Assembly: GCF_031181385.1 (NCBI RefSeq)
Contig: NZ_JAPSKV010000001.1
Coordinates: forward strand, 496,001 to 560,000
DNA: 64,000 nucleotides
Direction: 5' to 3'
From: Fredinandcohnia onubensis
Lineage (GTDB): Bacteria > Bacillota > Bacilli > Bacillales > Bacillaceae_L
Shown: positions 8,145 through 17,646 of the stretch, in pieces
Layout: each line of letters opens with the position of its first letter
Position numbering within the stretch: the stretch's first letter is position 1
Notes under the pieces: model-generated
Told to the model about the DNA's origin: nothing
Databases searched by the model: none
The model's input: the letters and a program-made list of their open reading frames with translations, nothing else
Program-made: the position numbers and the translations under genes

Positions 8145-8214
8145 AAACAATCGCTTGTTTGAATTTCAAAACCCTTGCGCCAGTGAGCCTAATCCATTAA
8201 ACAAACGTTTGTTT
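8145..8214. promoter_or_regulatory. tandem palindromes, likely repressor operators
   Basis: AAACAATCGCTTGTTT (8145-8160) and AAACAAACGTTTGTTT (8199-8214) share the form AAACAA-N4-TTGTTT and are each followed by GAATYYCAAA; the second is a perfect 16-bp palindrome. They start 54 bases apart, about five helical turns, between the DUF4230 gene and the chemoreceptor gene. The layout resembles paired TetR-type operators. No such regulator is in the window. Confidence 0.5.
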
Positions 8215-8252
8215 GAATCCCAAATTCCCATAATTACTATATTCAATCCTCC

Positions 8253-8280
8253 TAAAAAACGGTAAAATAGAGGGAGATAT
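8253..8280 (+). promoter_or_regulatory. SigD-like (motility) promoter of the chemoreceptor gene
   Basis: TAAA (8253-8256), 16 bases, GGAGATAT (8273-8280) against the consensus TAAA, ~15 bases, GCCGATAT (6 of 8 in the -10). A SigD promoter fits a chemotaxis gene and would place the transcript start near 8287. Confidence 0.4.
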
Positions 8281-8300
8281 TAAAAATGGGGGACAACCTT

Positions 8301-9797
8301 ATGAACGAAACGGTTTTATCTATTGAGGAGTTAAAACGAGAGGATCTAATCCGAAAAAACAAATTGGTCGGCATTGTTTCACTTATTTCTATCATTCTAG
8401 CAATAATCGTAGAGGTTTCGATCCAGCAGCCACTTCAGATGATTCTTACGATTGGAATCGGTGGGGCGATTTTTCTTGCCATATTATTTTTACTAATTTA
8501 CAAGAATCTACTATTAACACAAACACCTTATATTTCAGTCGTAGGGATTGCGGTAGTAATTTTTGTGATTATGTCTAGCTCACAGTCGGCGCCAATCGTC
8601 CTTTTACCTTTATACCTCTTGACAACGGTTGCAATCTATAATAAGCGAAAAACGCTAATCTTTGGCGTGGCTTGTGCCATTGCCTTAACGGTTTTATTTT
8701 TTATAACAAGTGGACATGAATTCAGCTATACTTCAAAGGAAATCGTGATCTACTATTTGATCTTTGCGGTGATTATTGCGACCCTGTTTTTCCAGAGTAT
8801 TGTTACTGGAAGGTTGACTCAGGATATTCAAGCAACGCATAAGCACACTGAGCACCTCCTTGAGATGAGAAAGCATCATGCGGCTCAGCTTGAGGAAAAC
8901 TCACAAGTGATCAGTGAGAACATCACAAATATCCGTCGCCAAGGTGAGGAGCAAATGCATTCCTTTAACGAGATGACAATCGCCGTTACGGAAATCTCAT
9001 CCGGAATGAACACGCAAAATGAGGCGGCTACAACCATTACTGAATCTATCGAAGATCTTAATCGAATTGTCCAGGAATTTGTAAAAGGCTCGAACCACCT
9101 TAGTAATCAGACCGAGAACACGAATCTAGCAGCTGACAATGGCAATGAATCCATCGACCTTTTACTCTCAAAAATTACGGACTTTCAAGCATCCGTACAT
9201 TCGATGTCTGAAACAATGAATCTCTTAGTCGAAAAGATCAATGAGACAAATGGGTTTACGGACCGAATTCAGGAAATTGCCTCACAAACGAATTTACTAG
9301 CACTGAACGCTTCGATTGAAGCGGCCCGTGCAGGTGATAGTGGTAGAGGTTTTGCGGTAGTTGCATCTGAAATTCGTAAACTTTCAGAGGTGACATCTAA
9401 TACGGCGAACCTCATTTCTGAGAACTTAATGGAAGTAAATGAAAGCACAACATTAACGCAGAAACAAATGGCTGAAAATGCAATAAAAATGGACGAAAGT
9501 GTCCAACTTACAAAGGATACAAAAGGCATTTTCACTGTTATCGATGACACAGTGTCCGAACTAAACGAAGCCGTTAAGCATTTCGAGAAAATTTCAAACC
9601 AAATCAGTCATTCATCGGTTTCCATTGAAACATCAGTCAGTGAATTCGCTGCAATCATTGAAGAAACAACAGCATCCCTAGAGGAAATTACAGCATCCAT
9701 CGAAAACCAGAACGGCCAAATGCAACACCTCGTCTCCTACGTCCAAAACACAGACGACGCAACAGCCGAACTGATGGAAATTTTTAAAGAAAAATAA
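8301..9797 (+). CDS. methyl-accepting chemotaxis protein with polytopic membrane sensor
   Basis: 498 residues from ATG 8301 (GGGGGA seven bases upstream). An ATG at 8286 also has a plausible site but would sit at the transcript start of the SigD-like promoter. About six hydrophobic helices fill residues 20-170 in place of the usual extracellular sensor. The rest is an MCP signalling domain with the conserved hairpin tip near 327-347 ([20 protein letters not shown]), which binds CheA/CheW and controls flagellar rotation. No HAMP domain is clear. Polytopic sensing suggests it reads something in the membrane or a small permeant molecule. Single gene, followed by a terminator. Confidence 0.93.
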   Translation: MNETVLSIEELKREDLIRKNKLVGIVSLISIILAIIVEVSIQQPLQMILTIGIGGAIFLAILFLLIYKNLLLTQTPYISVVGIAVVIFVIMSSSQSAPIVLLPLYLLTTVAIYNKRKTLIFGVACAIALTVLFFITSGHEFSYTSKEIVIYYLIFAVIIATLFFQSIVTGRLTQDIQATHKHTEHLLEMRKHHAAQLEENSQVISENITNIRRQGEEQMHSFNEMTIAVTEISSGMNTQNEAATTITESIEDLNRIVQEFVKGSNHLSNQTENTNLAADNGNESIDLLLSKITDFQASVHSMSETMNLLVEKINETNGFTDRIQEIASQTNLLALNASIEAARAGDSGRGFAVVASEIRKLSEVTSNTANLISENLMEVNESTTLTQKQMAENAIKMDESVQLTKDTKGIFTVIDDTVSELNEAVKHFEKISNQISHSSVSIETSVSEFAAIIEETTASLEEITASIENQNGQMQHLVSYVQNTDDATAELMEIFKEK

Positions 9798-9843
9798 GAG
9801 CATAAATTGCTGAAAAAGTAGTTATACTAGTACAGCGCATAAT

Positions 9844-9889
9844 AAAAGGGGAGAAACCTGTGGTGATTAGGTTACTCCTCTTTTATTTT
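9844..9889 (+). terminator. terminator after the chemoreceptor gene
   Basis: AAAAGGGGAG and AACCT pair with AGGTT and CTCCTCTTTT; the right arm runs into TTTTATTTT. Confidence 0.75.
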
Positions 9890-9918
9890 GAACCAGAGGG
9901 ACGGTTCCTCTGGTTCCC
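9890..9918. repeat. 29-bp dispersed palindrome, type B
   Basis: Begins GAACCAGAGGGACGG and ends CTCTGGTTCCC. Paired with the copy at 9928 in inverted orientation, so the pair can fold into a larger cruciform. Confidence 0.75.
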
Positions 9919-9927
9919 ACCTTGGAT

Positions 9928-9956
9928 GGGACCACGAGAATCGTCCCTCTGGATAC
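9928..9956. repeat. 29-bp dispersed palindrome, type B
   Basis: GGGACCACGAGAATCGTCCC followed by TCTGGATAC; partner of 9890-9918. Confidence 0.7.
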
Positions 9957-9989
9957 CTGGACGAATGAAGGTAACCCCAAATATTTTAC

Positions 9990-10874
9990 TTAGTGATTCC
10001 GGATAAAATCTACAAAATGTTGCAATCCTATTTTTGGAAAACGATGTGGTTTTTGAACCATCCAGAGTGAACGTGTGAGTGAAAAATTGGTCACGTTAAT
10101 CTGACATAATGTTCCTAGTTCTAATTCTTTTAAAACAGTAATCCTTGGGAGTATGCTGATGCCGAGGCCTGCTTCAACGGCACTTTTAATAGATTGAATA
10201 CTCCCGAGTTCCATTTCACTCTCAATGTCGTCAAGGATTCCATGTTCACGAAGGTAGTTTTCAACAATCAGACGAGAACCGGATTCAGGCTCCCGCCAAA
10301 TCATTTTTTCTTCTACCAATTCATTTATCGTAATTGTTTTTCGATGCTTCCAATGGTGGTCATTCGAAGTGACTAAAATAAGCTCATCTTCCGCAAATTT
10401 TTCAATTCTTAATATTGGATTTTCTACATGACTTTCTACAAGAGCAATATCAATTTCATTGTTTTCAAGCATTGCTATCATATTAGGGGTATTTCCTATT
10501 GTAAGACTGAACGTTATATGTGGATAACCTTTTTTTATCATTCCAAGAATTTGAGGTAATAGATATTCACCGATCGTTAAACTTGCGCCTATATGTAAGT
10601 TGACTTCCTCATTGCCAGTCATTTTTTGAACTGCATCGAATGATCTTTTGATATTTTCAATAACGTCTTTTGCATACGGATAAAGGACTTCCCCGGCCTT
10701 TGTTAGTTCAAGTCTCCCACCGTTTCTCTCAAAAAGCAGGGTGCCATATTCATTCTCAAGCTGGCTTATCTTTTTCGTGACAGCTGGTTGAGAGATATAA
10801 CTTATCCGTGCAGCGTTTGTAATACTTCCCTCTTCTACCACGAGGCAAAAGAGTTTAAGATTCTCAATGTTCAT
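9990..10874 (-). CDS. LysR family transcriptional regulator
   Basis: 294 residues from ATG at 10874, where MNIENLKLFCLVVEEGS is the standard LysR N terminus and a run of six G lies just upstream; an ATG at 10919 would add 15 unrelated residues. Residues 1-60 are the winged helix (QPAVTKKISQLENEYGTLLFER), 90-290 the effector-binding domain. It is divergent from a TauE/SafE exporter 182 bases away, the classic arrangement for a LysR regulator and its target, so it probably controls that gene in response to a sulfur compound. It resembles the CysL/CbbR branch, but the ligand is not known. Confidence 0.92.
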   Translation of the reverse strand: MNIENLKLFCLVVEEGSITNAARISYISQPAVTKKISQLENEYGTLLFERNGGRLELTKAGEVLYPYAKDVIENIKRSFDAVQKMTGNEEVNLHIGASLTIGEYLLPQILGMIKKGYPHITFSLTIGNTPNMIAMLENNEIDIALVESHVENPILRIEKFAEDELILVTSNDHHWKHRKTITINELVEEKMIWREPESGSRLIVENYLREHGILDDIESEMELGSIQSIKSAVEAGLGISILPRITVLKELELGTLCQINVTNFSLTRSLWMVQKPHRFPKIGLQHFVDFIRNH

Positions 10875-11056
10875 GGTATCCCCCCTTTCAAACGTAATTT
10901 CTATAGCCTTTACAATCATTATATAAGATTGAGTTCGTATTATTCTATATCACAAGCAGTATTACGTTTTGTTATGACCTATTATACATTGTTATTTTAC
11001 TACTACTTGAAGATTTGATAGGTTAATAGAGAGTCATACATAGGGGGAACGTAATC

Positions 11057-11881
11057 ATGGATATAGTAACAGGGGTTTTACTTGTTGCAATCGGGATATT
11101 TGCTGGCGGGTATGGGGCAATTGTTGGGGCTGGTGGAGGTTTTCTATTTGTACCGGCACTCTTGCTTCTTTTTCATGTTGATCCCGTTCTTGCTGCAGGA
11201 ACAGGGCTAGTCATTGTACTAATTAACTCATTGTCTGGTGTATTTGGATTTGCAAAGCAAAAACGGATTGATTACCGAACCGGAATCATGTTAGGAATGG
11301 GTGCGTTCCCGGGAACTTTTATCGGTGTGCAACTTCTTCAAACCTATTCCTCTACGTATTTTTACTTTTTCTTTGCAAGTGTACTTGTCTTTTTGGGCTG
11401 CTTTTTAGTGGTGAAAAATACGAATCTGCTAAAAAAGAAGAATATGACGAAGGAAGCGAAAACTGAAGCCGCGGCAACGGTAGAATCATCAAATAACGTC
11501 ACCTCTAATCTTCAAGCAAATACAAGATTACAGGGTAAATGGCTCATTCCACTTGGTTTTTTCATGGGAATTCTCTCAAGCTATCTTGGGATTGGGGGAG
11601 GCTGGCTGCTTGTTCCGATATTGGTATACATCTTTCGTGTTCCAACCCATATCGCAACCGCAACCTCAATCTTTTCCTTATGCTTATATTCTTCTGTAGG
11701 TGTTTTTCTTCAGGTCTGGCATGGGAATATCGATTGGATGATTGTTGCATTTGGTGGAACCGGGATTATCATTGGTTCACAGCTAGGCGTCTTCCTCTCA
11801 CAAAAGATCCCAAGTCGAGTCATTATGCAAATGTTATCTTTTCTATTAATCATCATAGGGTTTCGAATGTATTTTCATTAA
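11057..11881 (+). CDS. TauE/SafE family sulfite/anion exporter
   Basis: 274 residues with about eight membrane helices in two repeated halves, each opening with a glycine-rich helix (GAIVGAGGGFLFVPAL near residue 20; GILSSYLGIGGGWLLVPIL near 175), the hallmark of TauE/SafE permeases that move sulfite, sulfonates or organic anions. A charged loop (about 125-160) links the halves. GGGG 11 bases upstream of ATG. Divergent from the LysR gene; the 10875-11056 spacer should hold the operator, though I could not define one. Confidence 0.9.
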   Translation: MDIVTGVLLVAIGIFAGGYGAIVGAGGGFLFVPALLLLFHVDPVLAAGTGLVIVLINSLSGVFGFAKQKRIDYRTGIMLGMGAFPGTFIGVQLLQTYSSTYFYFFFASVLVFLGCFLVVKNTNLLKKKNMTKEAKTEAAATVESSNNVTSNLQANTRLQGKWLIPLGFFMGILSSYLGIGGGWLLVPILVYIFRVPTHIATATSIFSLCLYSSVGVFLQVWHGNIDWMIVAFGGTGIIIGSQLGVFLSQKIPSRVIMQMLSFLLIIIGFRMYFH

Positions 11882-11924
11882 GAACTGAAGGGCTGATATC
11901 TTGATCCCTTTGGTTCTTTTTTTT
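11881..11924 (+). terminator. terminator after the TauE/SafE gene
   Basis: GAAC and AAGGG pair with CCCTT and GTTC, followed by eight T residues. Confidence 0.8.
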
Positions 11925-11928
11925 GAGT

Positions 11929-11957
11929 GGGACCAGGAGAACCGTCCCTGTGGCACC
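11929..11957. repeat. 29-bp dispersed palindrome, type B, with degraded right end
   Basis: GGGACCAGGAGAACCGTCCC followed by TGTGGCACC. The last bases merge into the 9-bp tandem array. Confidence 0.65.
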
Positions 11958-12005
11958 CCTGGCACCCCTGGCACCCCTGGCACCCCTGGCACCCCTGGCA
12001 CCCCC
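11952..12005. repeat. 9-bp minisatellite, six units of GGCACCCCT
   Basis: Five exact units from 11952 to 11996 plus a sixth with one change (11997-12005). It appears to have grown from the right arm of the adjoining 29-bp element, probably by polymerase slippage. Copy number is likely to vary between isolates. Confidence 0.9.
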
Positions 12006-12016
12006 TGGTAGAGTGC

Positions 12017-12045
12017 TTTAAATTTTAATATAATTCTGATATAAT
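12017..12045 (+). promoter_or_regulatory. SigA promoter with extended -10 for the YesN/YesM genes
   Basis: TTTAAA (12017-12022), 17 bases, TGATATAAT with TATAAT at 12040-12045. A second TATAAT is at 12029-12034. Confidence 0.5.
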
Positions 12046-12096
12046 TTTTCGAAGGAGATCCTTTTTATTATTTCGCTTCTATGAGGAGTTTTTTAT

Positions 12097-13701
12097 ATGT
12101 ACAAAGTAATAGTTGTCGATGATGAAAAAAATATTCGTGAGAGATTAACTCATTTTTTCCCATGGACGGAATTGGGGTTTGAAGTTGTTGGTACTGCGGA
12201 AAATGGCTATGATGGATTGGAACTTGTAAAAAAACTTAATCCAGATGTAGTCTTAACGGATGTACGTATGCCAATAATGACGGGTTTGGAGCTTGCTAAA
12301 GAAATCCAAGCATCTTTCCCTGAAATAAAAGTTATTATTCTAAGTGCTTATGATGATTTTGAATATGCTCAAGGAGCCATTCGATATGGTGTAAGGGATT
12401 ATTTACTAAAGCCTGTCATGAGAGAGGAATTCTACAAAACCTTTAGAAAAATAATTGAAGAGTTACAAGTTGAGAAAAAAAGGAAGACGTTCTCCAATCT
12501 CAATAAACAACTAAATAGAGAAGAATCCATGCTATTGAAGTTAATTAAAGGAGAAAAAATTGAATCAATTGAGAAACAAGTTCAAGAACAGACCGATTAT
12601 TTCCGAGTAGCGATTATTTCATTTGGAAAATTAATAAAAGAGAACTCCACTTTTTCATTTCGTCAAAAAATTACAGAAATTTCGGCAAACTATTGGAAAA
12701 TGCACCAGGTGAAAATATTATTTTATGACAACAATTTAATTCTCTTACTCACTGAACGTACTATTGCTTCAAAGCAAATAATAAAGAAAAATATTCATTT
12801 GTTTATCGAAGTTTTACAAGATAAAATAAATGAACTAACTTTTGATGAGAAATGCTTTTTTATTGGGGTAGGTAACACTTATTATCATATTGAAGAAATT
12901 AGCCATTCTTATAATGAAGCTATTTTTGCTTATAATTATAAATACTTTAATGAAGATGAAACCATATTTTTCTATGAAGATTTACCTATCCGAAATGAAT
13001 CTATCCAAAGCTCTTTAAATATTGATTTACAAGACTATGTAAACAGAATTGTGGAAGCGTTAATGAGGTCTTTACAGATAGGGGATAATTCCGAATTGAT
13101 TGAACTAGTGTCAAACCTTTTTAATTCAACACAAAGGTTCTACGGGGCAAATATTGCGGGCATTCGGACTTTTCTTATAGAACTGGTTATTATTCTTTTT
13201 TATAGAATCAATGAAAAAGGTGTAGACACCTCATCGATTAATCATAAAGAAATGTTACAAAATATAAACGAATTAAATTCGTTAGCAGAACTAAAACGAT
13301 ACTTGGTAAGAATTTTTGAAATTTTTACGAAAGATATGAGTTCAAAGTATGAAAAAAGTGTGGATCGCTATGTTTTGTTAGCTCAAGAATATGTATCAAA
13401 AAATTACAGGAATAAGATTACTTTGGAAGATGTTTCAAGTTATCTTTTTCTTAATCCAGCCTATTTTAGTGCATTTTTTAAAAAAGAAACAGGAGAAAAT
13501 TTTATTGATTATGTAAATAAAGTTCGGGTTGATAAAGCTAAGGGATTATTAAGTAAGGCTCACCTTCAAATTAAAGTTATATCCGATCGAGTAGGTTTCC
13601 AAAATCATTCGTATTTTATCAAAGTGTTTAAAAAGGAGACAGGACTTACACCTCATAATTTTCGCAAACAACAGAGTAAAATGAGTAGGAAAAATTCATG
13701 A
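12097..13701 (+). CDS. YesN-type response regulator (REC plus AraC HTH)
   Basis: 534 residues. Receiver domain 1-120 with acidic pocket VVDDE (D8, D9), phosphoacceptor D55 in LTDVRMP, and K105-region LLKP. A middle linker of unknown fold is typical for this family. C-terminal AraC-type double helix-turn-helix at about 430-527 (ITLEDVSSYLFLNPAYFSAF and VGFQNHSYFIKVFKKETG). Such regulators switch on neighbouring LplABC-type sugar importers. It overlaps the kinase gene by 4 bases (ATGA). Expected target: the promoter region before 16672. Confidence 0.93.
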   Translation: MYKVIVVDDEKNIRERLTHFFPWTELGFEVVGTAENGYDGLELVKKLNPDVVLTDVRMPIMTGLELAKEIQASFPEIKVIILSAYDDFEYAQGAIRYGVRDYLLKPVMREEFYKTFRKIIEELQVEKKRKTFSNLNKQLNREESMLLKLIKGEKIESIEKQVQEQTDYFRVAIISFGKLIKENSTFSFRQKITEISANYWKMHQVKILFYDNNLILLLTERTIASKQIIKKNIHLFIEVLQDKINELTFDEKCFFIGVGNTYYHIEEISHSYNEAIFAYNYKYFNEDETIFFYEDLPIRNESIQSSLNIDLQDYVNRIVEALMRSLQIGDNSELIELVSNLFNSTQRFYGANIAGIRTFLIELVIILFYRINEKGVDTSSINHKEMLQNINELNSLAELKRYLVRIFEIFTKDMSSKYEKSVDRYVLLAQEYVSKNYRNKITLEDVSSYLFLNPAYFSAFFKKETGENFIDYVNKVRVDKAKGLLSKAHLQIKVISDRVGFQNHSYFIKVFKKETGLTPHNFRKQQSKMSRKNS

Positions 13702-16442
13702 GAAATAAACCAGTTCCATTTTATAAATATTTATTAAGATTTTCCTTAGCTACATTATTTTGTTTTCTTATATTGTTAAGTTTTCTTTATTATTTTAAAA
13801 TTCATACCTTTACACAAGACATCAAAGAGTCAACAATTCAGCTACGAATGAATCAAATTTCTAATGAATTAGAATCTGAATTTAATGATGTTTATCATAC
13901 ATTTTATAACCTGAAAAACAATGAGATGGTGTTAAGCTATATTGATGAATTGGAAGGTGCTGAGCTAAGTCCTTCAGCGAAATATCGACAACTATCCAAT
14001 TTAGAGAACTACTTGGACACCTTTCGACATAGTAGTAAATTAATCGATAATATCTTAATCATTACTCCAACAACTCAATATAGTTCAGATCATAAATACG
14101 TAGATTTCTTGTTTAATGGAATGCAACTAAAGCCTGAAGTTGAATCAAGTTTTTATTTTATCAATAAGGGCGAAGCGAATAATAAAATTTGGCTTCCTTC
14201 AAGCGACGTGAAAGATGACAAAGATCGATACAATTCTTCAAATTTGAATAATGAAATTTTCTTTGGTGGAAACTTAACTTCTCATGATGGTACACATAAA
14301 GGTGTAATTTTGGTTTTTCTTAATCCGGCAGTTCTTGGTGAATTGGTTTTTTACGCGGATCAAATTCATTTATTAGATAAAAATGGCGCTATCATTTATC
14401 GTGGTGAAAATGTTGATGGTTTGTCTAAGTTACAACATGGAGAAATCAAATTAAATAACCTAAGAGAAAATGGAATGATTGTAAGGAATGACGATATTGG
14501 AGTTTTTTATTCAACGGTACCTCATTATCAATTCCAATTAATATATGAGGAATCATTACTATTTTATAAAAGGCAAATTTGGTTAATGATCCGAAATATT
14601 GTTATCACATCCATTGTTGCAGGCTTACTTACCTATATTTTATCTAGAATTGTTGGTCGTAGGATATTAAAACCCCTTCACCAATTAATTAGTTCCATTA
14701 AAAGATACGAGTCAAACCAGGATTACAAAAGCCTATTACAAGGAAAAATAAATAGAAACATCTCTATCAGTTTACGAGACCGCTTCTTTTTTTATTTGAT
14801 AATAACTGTTATGGTTCCATTAGTTATATATTTTTTAATGCTTTACGGACAAACGTCCAAACTTATTTCCGAAGATTTAAGACAAAGTAACTTTTCTGTC
14901 CATGAAAAAACGGCTCGGTTAGTCAGTAATGAAATTACGGACCGGGAGACAACAATTGCTCGGATTTCCCTTAATAATGAGATTAAGCGTTACCTATTGG
15001 AAAATGATTTTGATAAATTAAGACAAGAACTTATTAATAATGAACAGTATTATAAATTAAGGAATTACAATGTAAGAATCTATAATGAACAAGGTGTATT
15101 AATTTTTGGTCAAGAGGAGAATTCTTCACCATCGTTCTTAAAGGAAATCGAAGAATCCAAGCATAAAATTACTTATACCATTGTAACGGACTATTTTGAT
15201 CAAAAAAATATCATACTGGGAATGCCAATTCTCTCGTCTAATGATTATAAAGATGTGATTGGCTTTATTACGGTTGATATTGTAAGCAATGAACTTGCCG
15301 ATATTTTTTCAGAATCGGAAAGAACAGACCTTAATTTTATGCTTATTAATAAAAGCAATGTCATTCTTTCACATCCAACACCTGATGAGATAGGAAATAT
15401 TGTTCAAAAAGAAAGTTTACTTAATCAAAATAGCAGAGATCAATTTGTAAAGCTTACAGCCTTGCCTAATTTAGATTGGGAATTTCTATCAATCTCCAAT
15501 TATCAGGATATTCAAAAAGAAGTTTATCAATTATTCATTAGCGATTTGTATATATTTTTAATGATCCTACTATTTCTGTTGTTCCTCGCTTACTGGTTTT
15601 CTAAGCGAATTTCACGGTCTTTTGATTACTTAAATCAATTGATGGAAACATTTGATTTGAAAGGTATCCATGACCATTTATTAGGTAAGAAATTATCTGG
15701 ATTTGAAGAGGTTGATTTTCTCAGTAATAACTTTAATCAAATGATAGTGCGGTTGGAAGGATTAATGAATGAATCGATAGAGTCTAACCAGGAACGGATT
15801 AAACTGGAATATGAAAAACGGGATTTACAGTTAAATGCTCTTCAGTCGCAGGTCAATCCTCACTTTTTATATAATACATTAGACAATTTAATTTATCTCG
15901 TGGAAGCAAGATCTACGGATAAAGCGGTAGATATGATTGCATCTTTGAGTAATTTCTTCCGTTTTATCACCAATCGGGAGAGAAATTTGATTTCGCTAAG
16001 GGATGAAATTACGTATGCAAAAACCTATGTCAAGATAATGACATACCGCTTTGAGAACTTTGAATGTATTTGGGACATTGATGAAGATATTCTTGACTGT
16101 AAAACAATTAAATTAATCATCCAACCATTGATTGAAAACGCAATAAACCATGGCGTTAGAAAAACACGGAAAACAGTCGTTATCACTGTTTCTTGTAAAC
16201 GGTATAATGATGAAATTTGGATTCGTGTGAGTGATAATGCTAATGGTATTAGGCGAGAGGAGCTCCTCTTAATCAAAGATCAAATTGAAAAAACTTCTTT
16301 AACAAAATCAGGGATTTACAATGTGAACGCTAGGATCCGATTGCATTATGGGGATGCATACGGTTTAAGTATCGAAAGTGAACCTGAAATCGGAACAAAT
16401 GCCATCATCAAATTTCCGATACAAAAATCGAACAATAATTGA
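13698..16442 (+). CDS. YesM-type sensor histidine kinase with duplicated sensory module
   Basis: 914 residues, against about 580-600 for usual YesM kinases. Order: TM (about 10-30), extracellular region, TM (297-320) with a short juxtamembrane piece; then a second TM (363-385), a second extracellular region, TM (617-636), HAMP, His_kinase motif with H722 in QSQVNPHFLYNTLDNLIYL, and an ATPase domain (N in LIENAINHG, then SDNANG). The duplicated TM-sensor-TM layout suggests fusion of two receptor modules. It should detect a sugar outside the cell and phosphorylate the YesN partner. Translationally coupled to it and closed by a strong terminator. Confidence 0.92.
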   Translation: MRNKPVPFYKYLLRFSLATLFCFLILLSFLYYFKIHTFTQDIKESTIQLRMNQISNELESEFNDVYHTFYNLKNNEMVLSYIDELEGAELSPSAKYRQLSNLENYLDTFRHSSKLIDNILIITPTTQYSSDHKYVDFLFNGMQLKPEVESSFYFINKGEANNKIWLPSSDVKDDKDRYNSSNLNNEIFFGGNLTSHDGTHKGVILVFLNPAVLGELVFYADQIHLLDKNGAIIYRGENVDGLSKLQHGEIKLNNLRENGMIVRNDDIGVFYSTVPHYQFQLIYEESLLFYKRQIWLMIRNIVITSIVAGLLTYILSRIVGRRILKPLHQLISSIKRYESNQDYKSLLQGKINRNISISLRDRFFFYLIITVMVPLVIYFLMLYGQTSKLISEDLRQSNFSVHEKTARLVSNEITDRETTIARISLNNEIKRYLLENDFDKLRQELINNEQYYKLRNYNVRIYNEQGVLIFGQEENSSPSFLKEIEESKHKITYTIVTDYFDQKNIILGMPILSSNDYKDVIGFITVDIVSNELADIFSESERTDLNFMLINKSNVILSHPTPDEIGNIVQKESLLNQNSRDQFVKLTALPNLDWEFLSISNYQDIQKEVYQLFISDLYIFLMILLFLLFLAYWFSKRISRSFDYLNQLMETFDLKGIHDHLLGKKLSGFEEVDFLSNNFNQMIVRLEGLMNESIESNQERIKLEYEKRDLQLNALQSQVNPHFLYNTLDNLIYLVEARSTDKAVDMIASLSNFFRFITNRERNLISLRDEITYAKTYVKIMTYRFENFECIWDIDEDILDCKTIKLIIQPLIENAINHGVRKTRKTVVITVSCKRYNDEIWIRVSDNANGIRREELLLIKDQIEKTSLTKSGIYNVNARIRLHYGDAYGLSIESEPEIGTNAIIKFPIQKSNNN

Positions 16443-16447
16443 AGTAA

Positions 16448-16494
16448 GGGCATCCAAAATGTAAAATCATTCATTTTGGGTGTCCCTTTTTTTA
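16448..16494 (+). terminator. terminator of the two-component pair
   Basis: GGG-CATCCAAAATG pairs with CATTTTGGGTG-CCC around 16448-16485, followed by seven T residues. Confidence 0.92.
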
Positions 16495-16617
16495 TTTCAA
16501 GAATCATTCATTTTTAGTACCTCTTTTTGCTCCTTAAAACCAACATCCATAATTCGTTCAATTTTCGCCTAAAAATAATGAAACTCTAATTCGACAAAAT
16601 GTACTATTCTAAGTTTA

Positions 16618-16631
16618 GGGAAACGGTTACA
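16618..16631 (+). promoter_or_regulatory. cre site (CcpA operator) before the sugar importer
   Basis: GGGAAACGGTTACA matches the cre consensus TGWAANCGNTNWCA at 12 of 14 positions, including the central CG and the right arm. It lies 41 bases before the importer start, so glucose repression of the sialoside operon is expected. Confidence 0.6.
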
Positions 16632-16671
16632 TTCAAAGTTTTCACTTAACATAAGAGAGGAGGAAGTTATT

Positions 16672-17631
16672 ATGCAACAGGTTGTATCTGTAAAAAATCC
16701 AGAGACAAAAGTGAAGACAAAAAAGTCAGAATCTACATGGGCTCAAGTCAAAAAAATGAAAGCGTTATATTTCATGCTTTTGATTCCAGCAGGTTTATTA
16801 TTTGTATTCCATTATATACCGATTTATGGAATTACCATTGCTTTTAAGGATTTTTCCCCTGGATTAGGTATTCTTAATAGTCCGTGGAATAACTTTGAAC
16901 ACTTTAAACGATTGTTTGATGATTTCTTATTTATACGAGCATTAAAGAACACTTTTATCATTAGTATATTAAAAATTTTGATTGGGTTCCCGGCACCCAT
17001 TATTTTCGCCCTATTACTGAATGAAATCAAAAATCGAACCTTCAAAAAGGTCACTCAATCTATTTCATATTTACCTCACTTTATGTCATGGATTGTATTG
17101 TCAGCGATAGTTATGGAGGTTATGTCACCTCAAAGAGGAATCATTAACTATATCATTGTCTTATTTGGTGGTGATCCGATCCATTTCATGGCGGATCAAA
17201 GTTCCTTTGTTCCACTTTTGATTTTAACTGATATTTGGAAGGAAATGGGTTGGGGTGCCATTATTTATTTGGCAGCGATTTCTTCAATTGATCCTCAATT
17301 GTACGAAGCAGCAGAAATGGATGGGGCAGGACGATTTAAAAAGATGATTCATGTAACCCTTCCATCTATTATGCCAATAATCGCAATCATGTTCATTTTA
17401 CGTCTAGGAAGTGTCTTGCAAGCAGGGTTTGACCAAATTCTTGCTATGTATAACCCGGCAGTATATGAAGTTGCCGATATTATTGATACGTATGTATATC
17501 GGAGTGGTCTTGTCGGTTTCCAATACGACTACGCAACGGCTGTAGGAGTATTCCAAAATCTTGTTGGGTTAGTATTGGTCCTAAGTGCCAATTGGATTAT
17601 CACAAAAAGAAATGGAAACGGTATTTTCTAG
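16672..17631 (+). CDS. ABC sugar importer permease, LplB type
   Basis: 319 residues, six membrane helices, first of two permease subunits. The EAA loop YEAAEMDGAGRFKKMIHVTLP (about 207-228) docks the ATPase. The N terminus with a helix starting FMLLIPAGLLFVFHYIPIYG is typical of the LplB/YtcP family that imports oligosaccharides. GAGGAGG lies 8 to 14 bases upstream. No ATPase gene is in the locus, so a shared MsmX-type ATPase encoded elsewhere is expected. Substrate by context: sialylated or galactose-containing oligosaccharide. Confidence 0.93.
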   Translation: MQQVVSVKNPETKVKTKKSESTWAQVKKMKALYFMLLIPAGLLFVFHYIPIYGITIAFKDFSPGLGILNSPWNNFEHFKRLFDDFLFIRALKNTFIISILKILIGFPAPIIFALLLNEIKNRTFKKVTQSISYLPHFMSWIVLSAIVMEVMSPQRGIINYIIVLFGGDPIHFMADQSSFVPLLILTDIWKEMGWGAIIYLAAISSIDPQLYEAAEMDGAGRFKKMIHVTLPSIMPIIAIMFILRLGSVLQAGFDQILAMYNPAVYEVADIIDTYVYRSGLVGFQYDYATAVGVFQNLVGLVLVLSANWIITKRNGNGIF

Positions 17632-17646
17632 AAAGGAGGTTACAAC

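Noticed and set aside
11952-12005. Repeat read as a Gly-Thr-Pro coding repeat
   Set aside because: No start or ribosome site and the frame does not continue into a protein on either side.
16496-16575. Minus-strand frame with protein-like sequence (ERIMDVGFKEQKEVLKMNDS)
   Set aside because: Only about 23 codons, no ribosome site, no family recognised; it overlaps the regulatory region of the importer operon. Could be a gene remnant.
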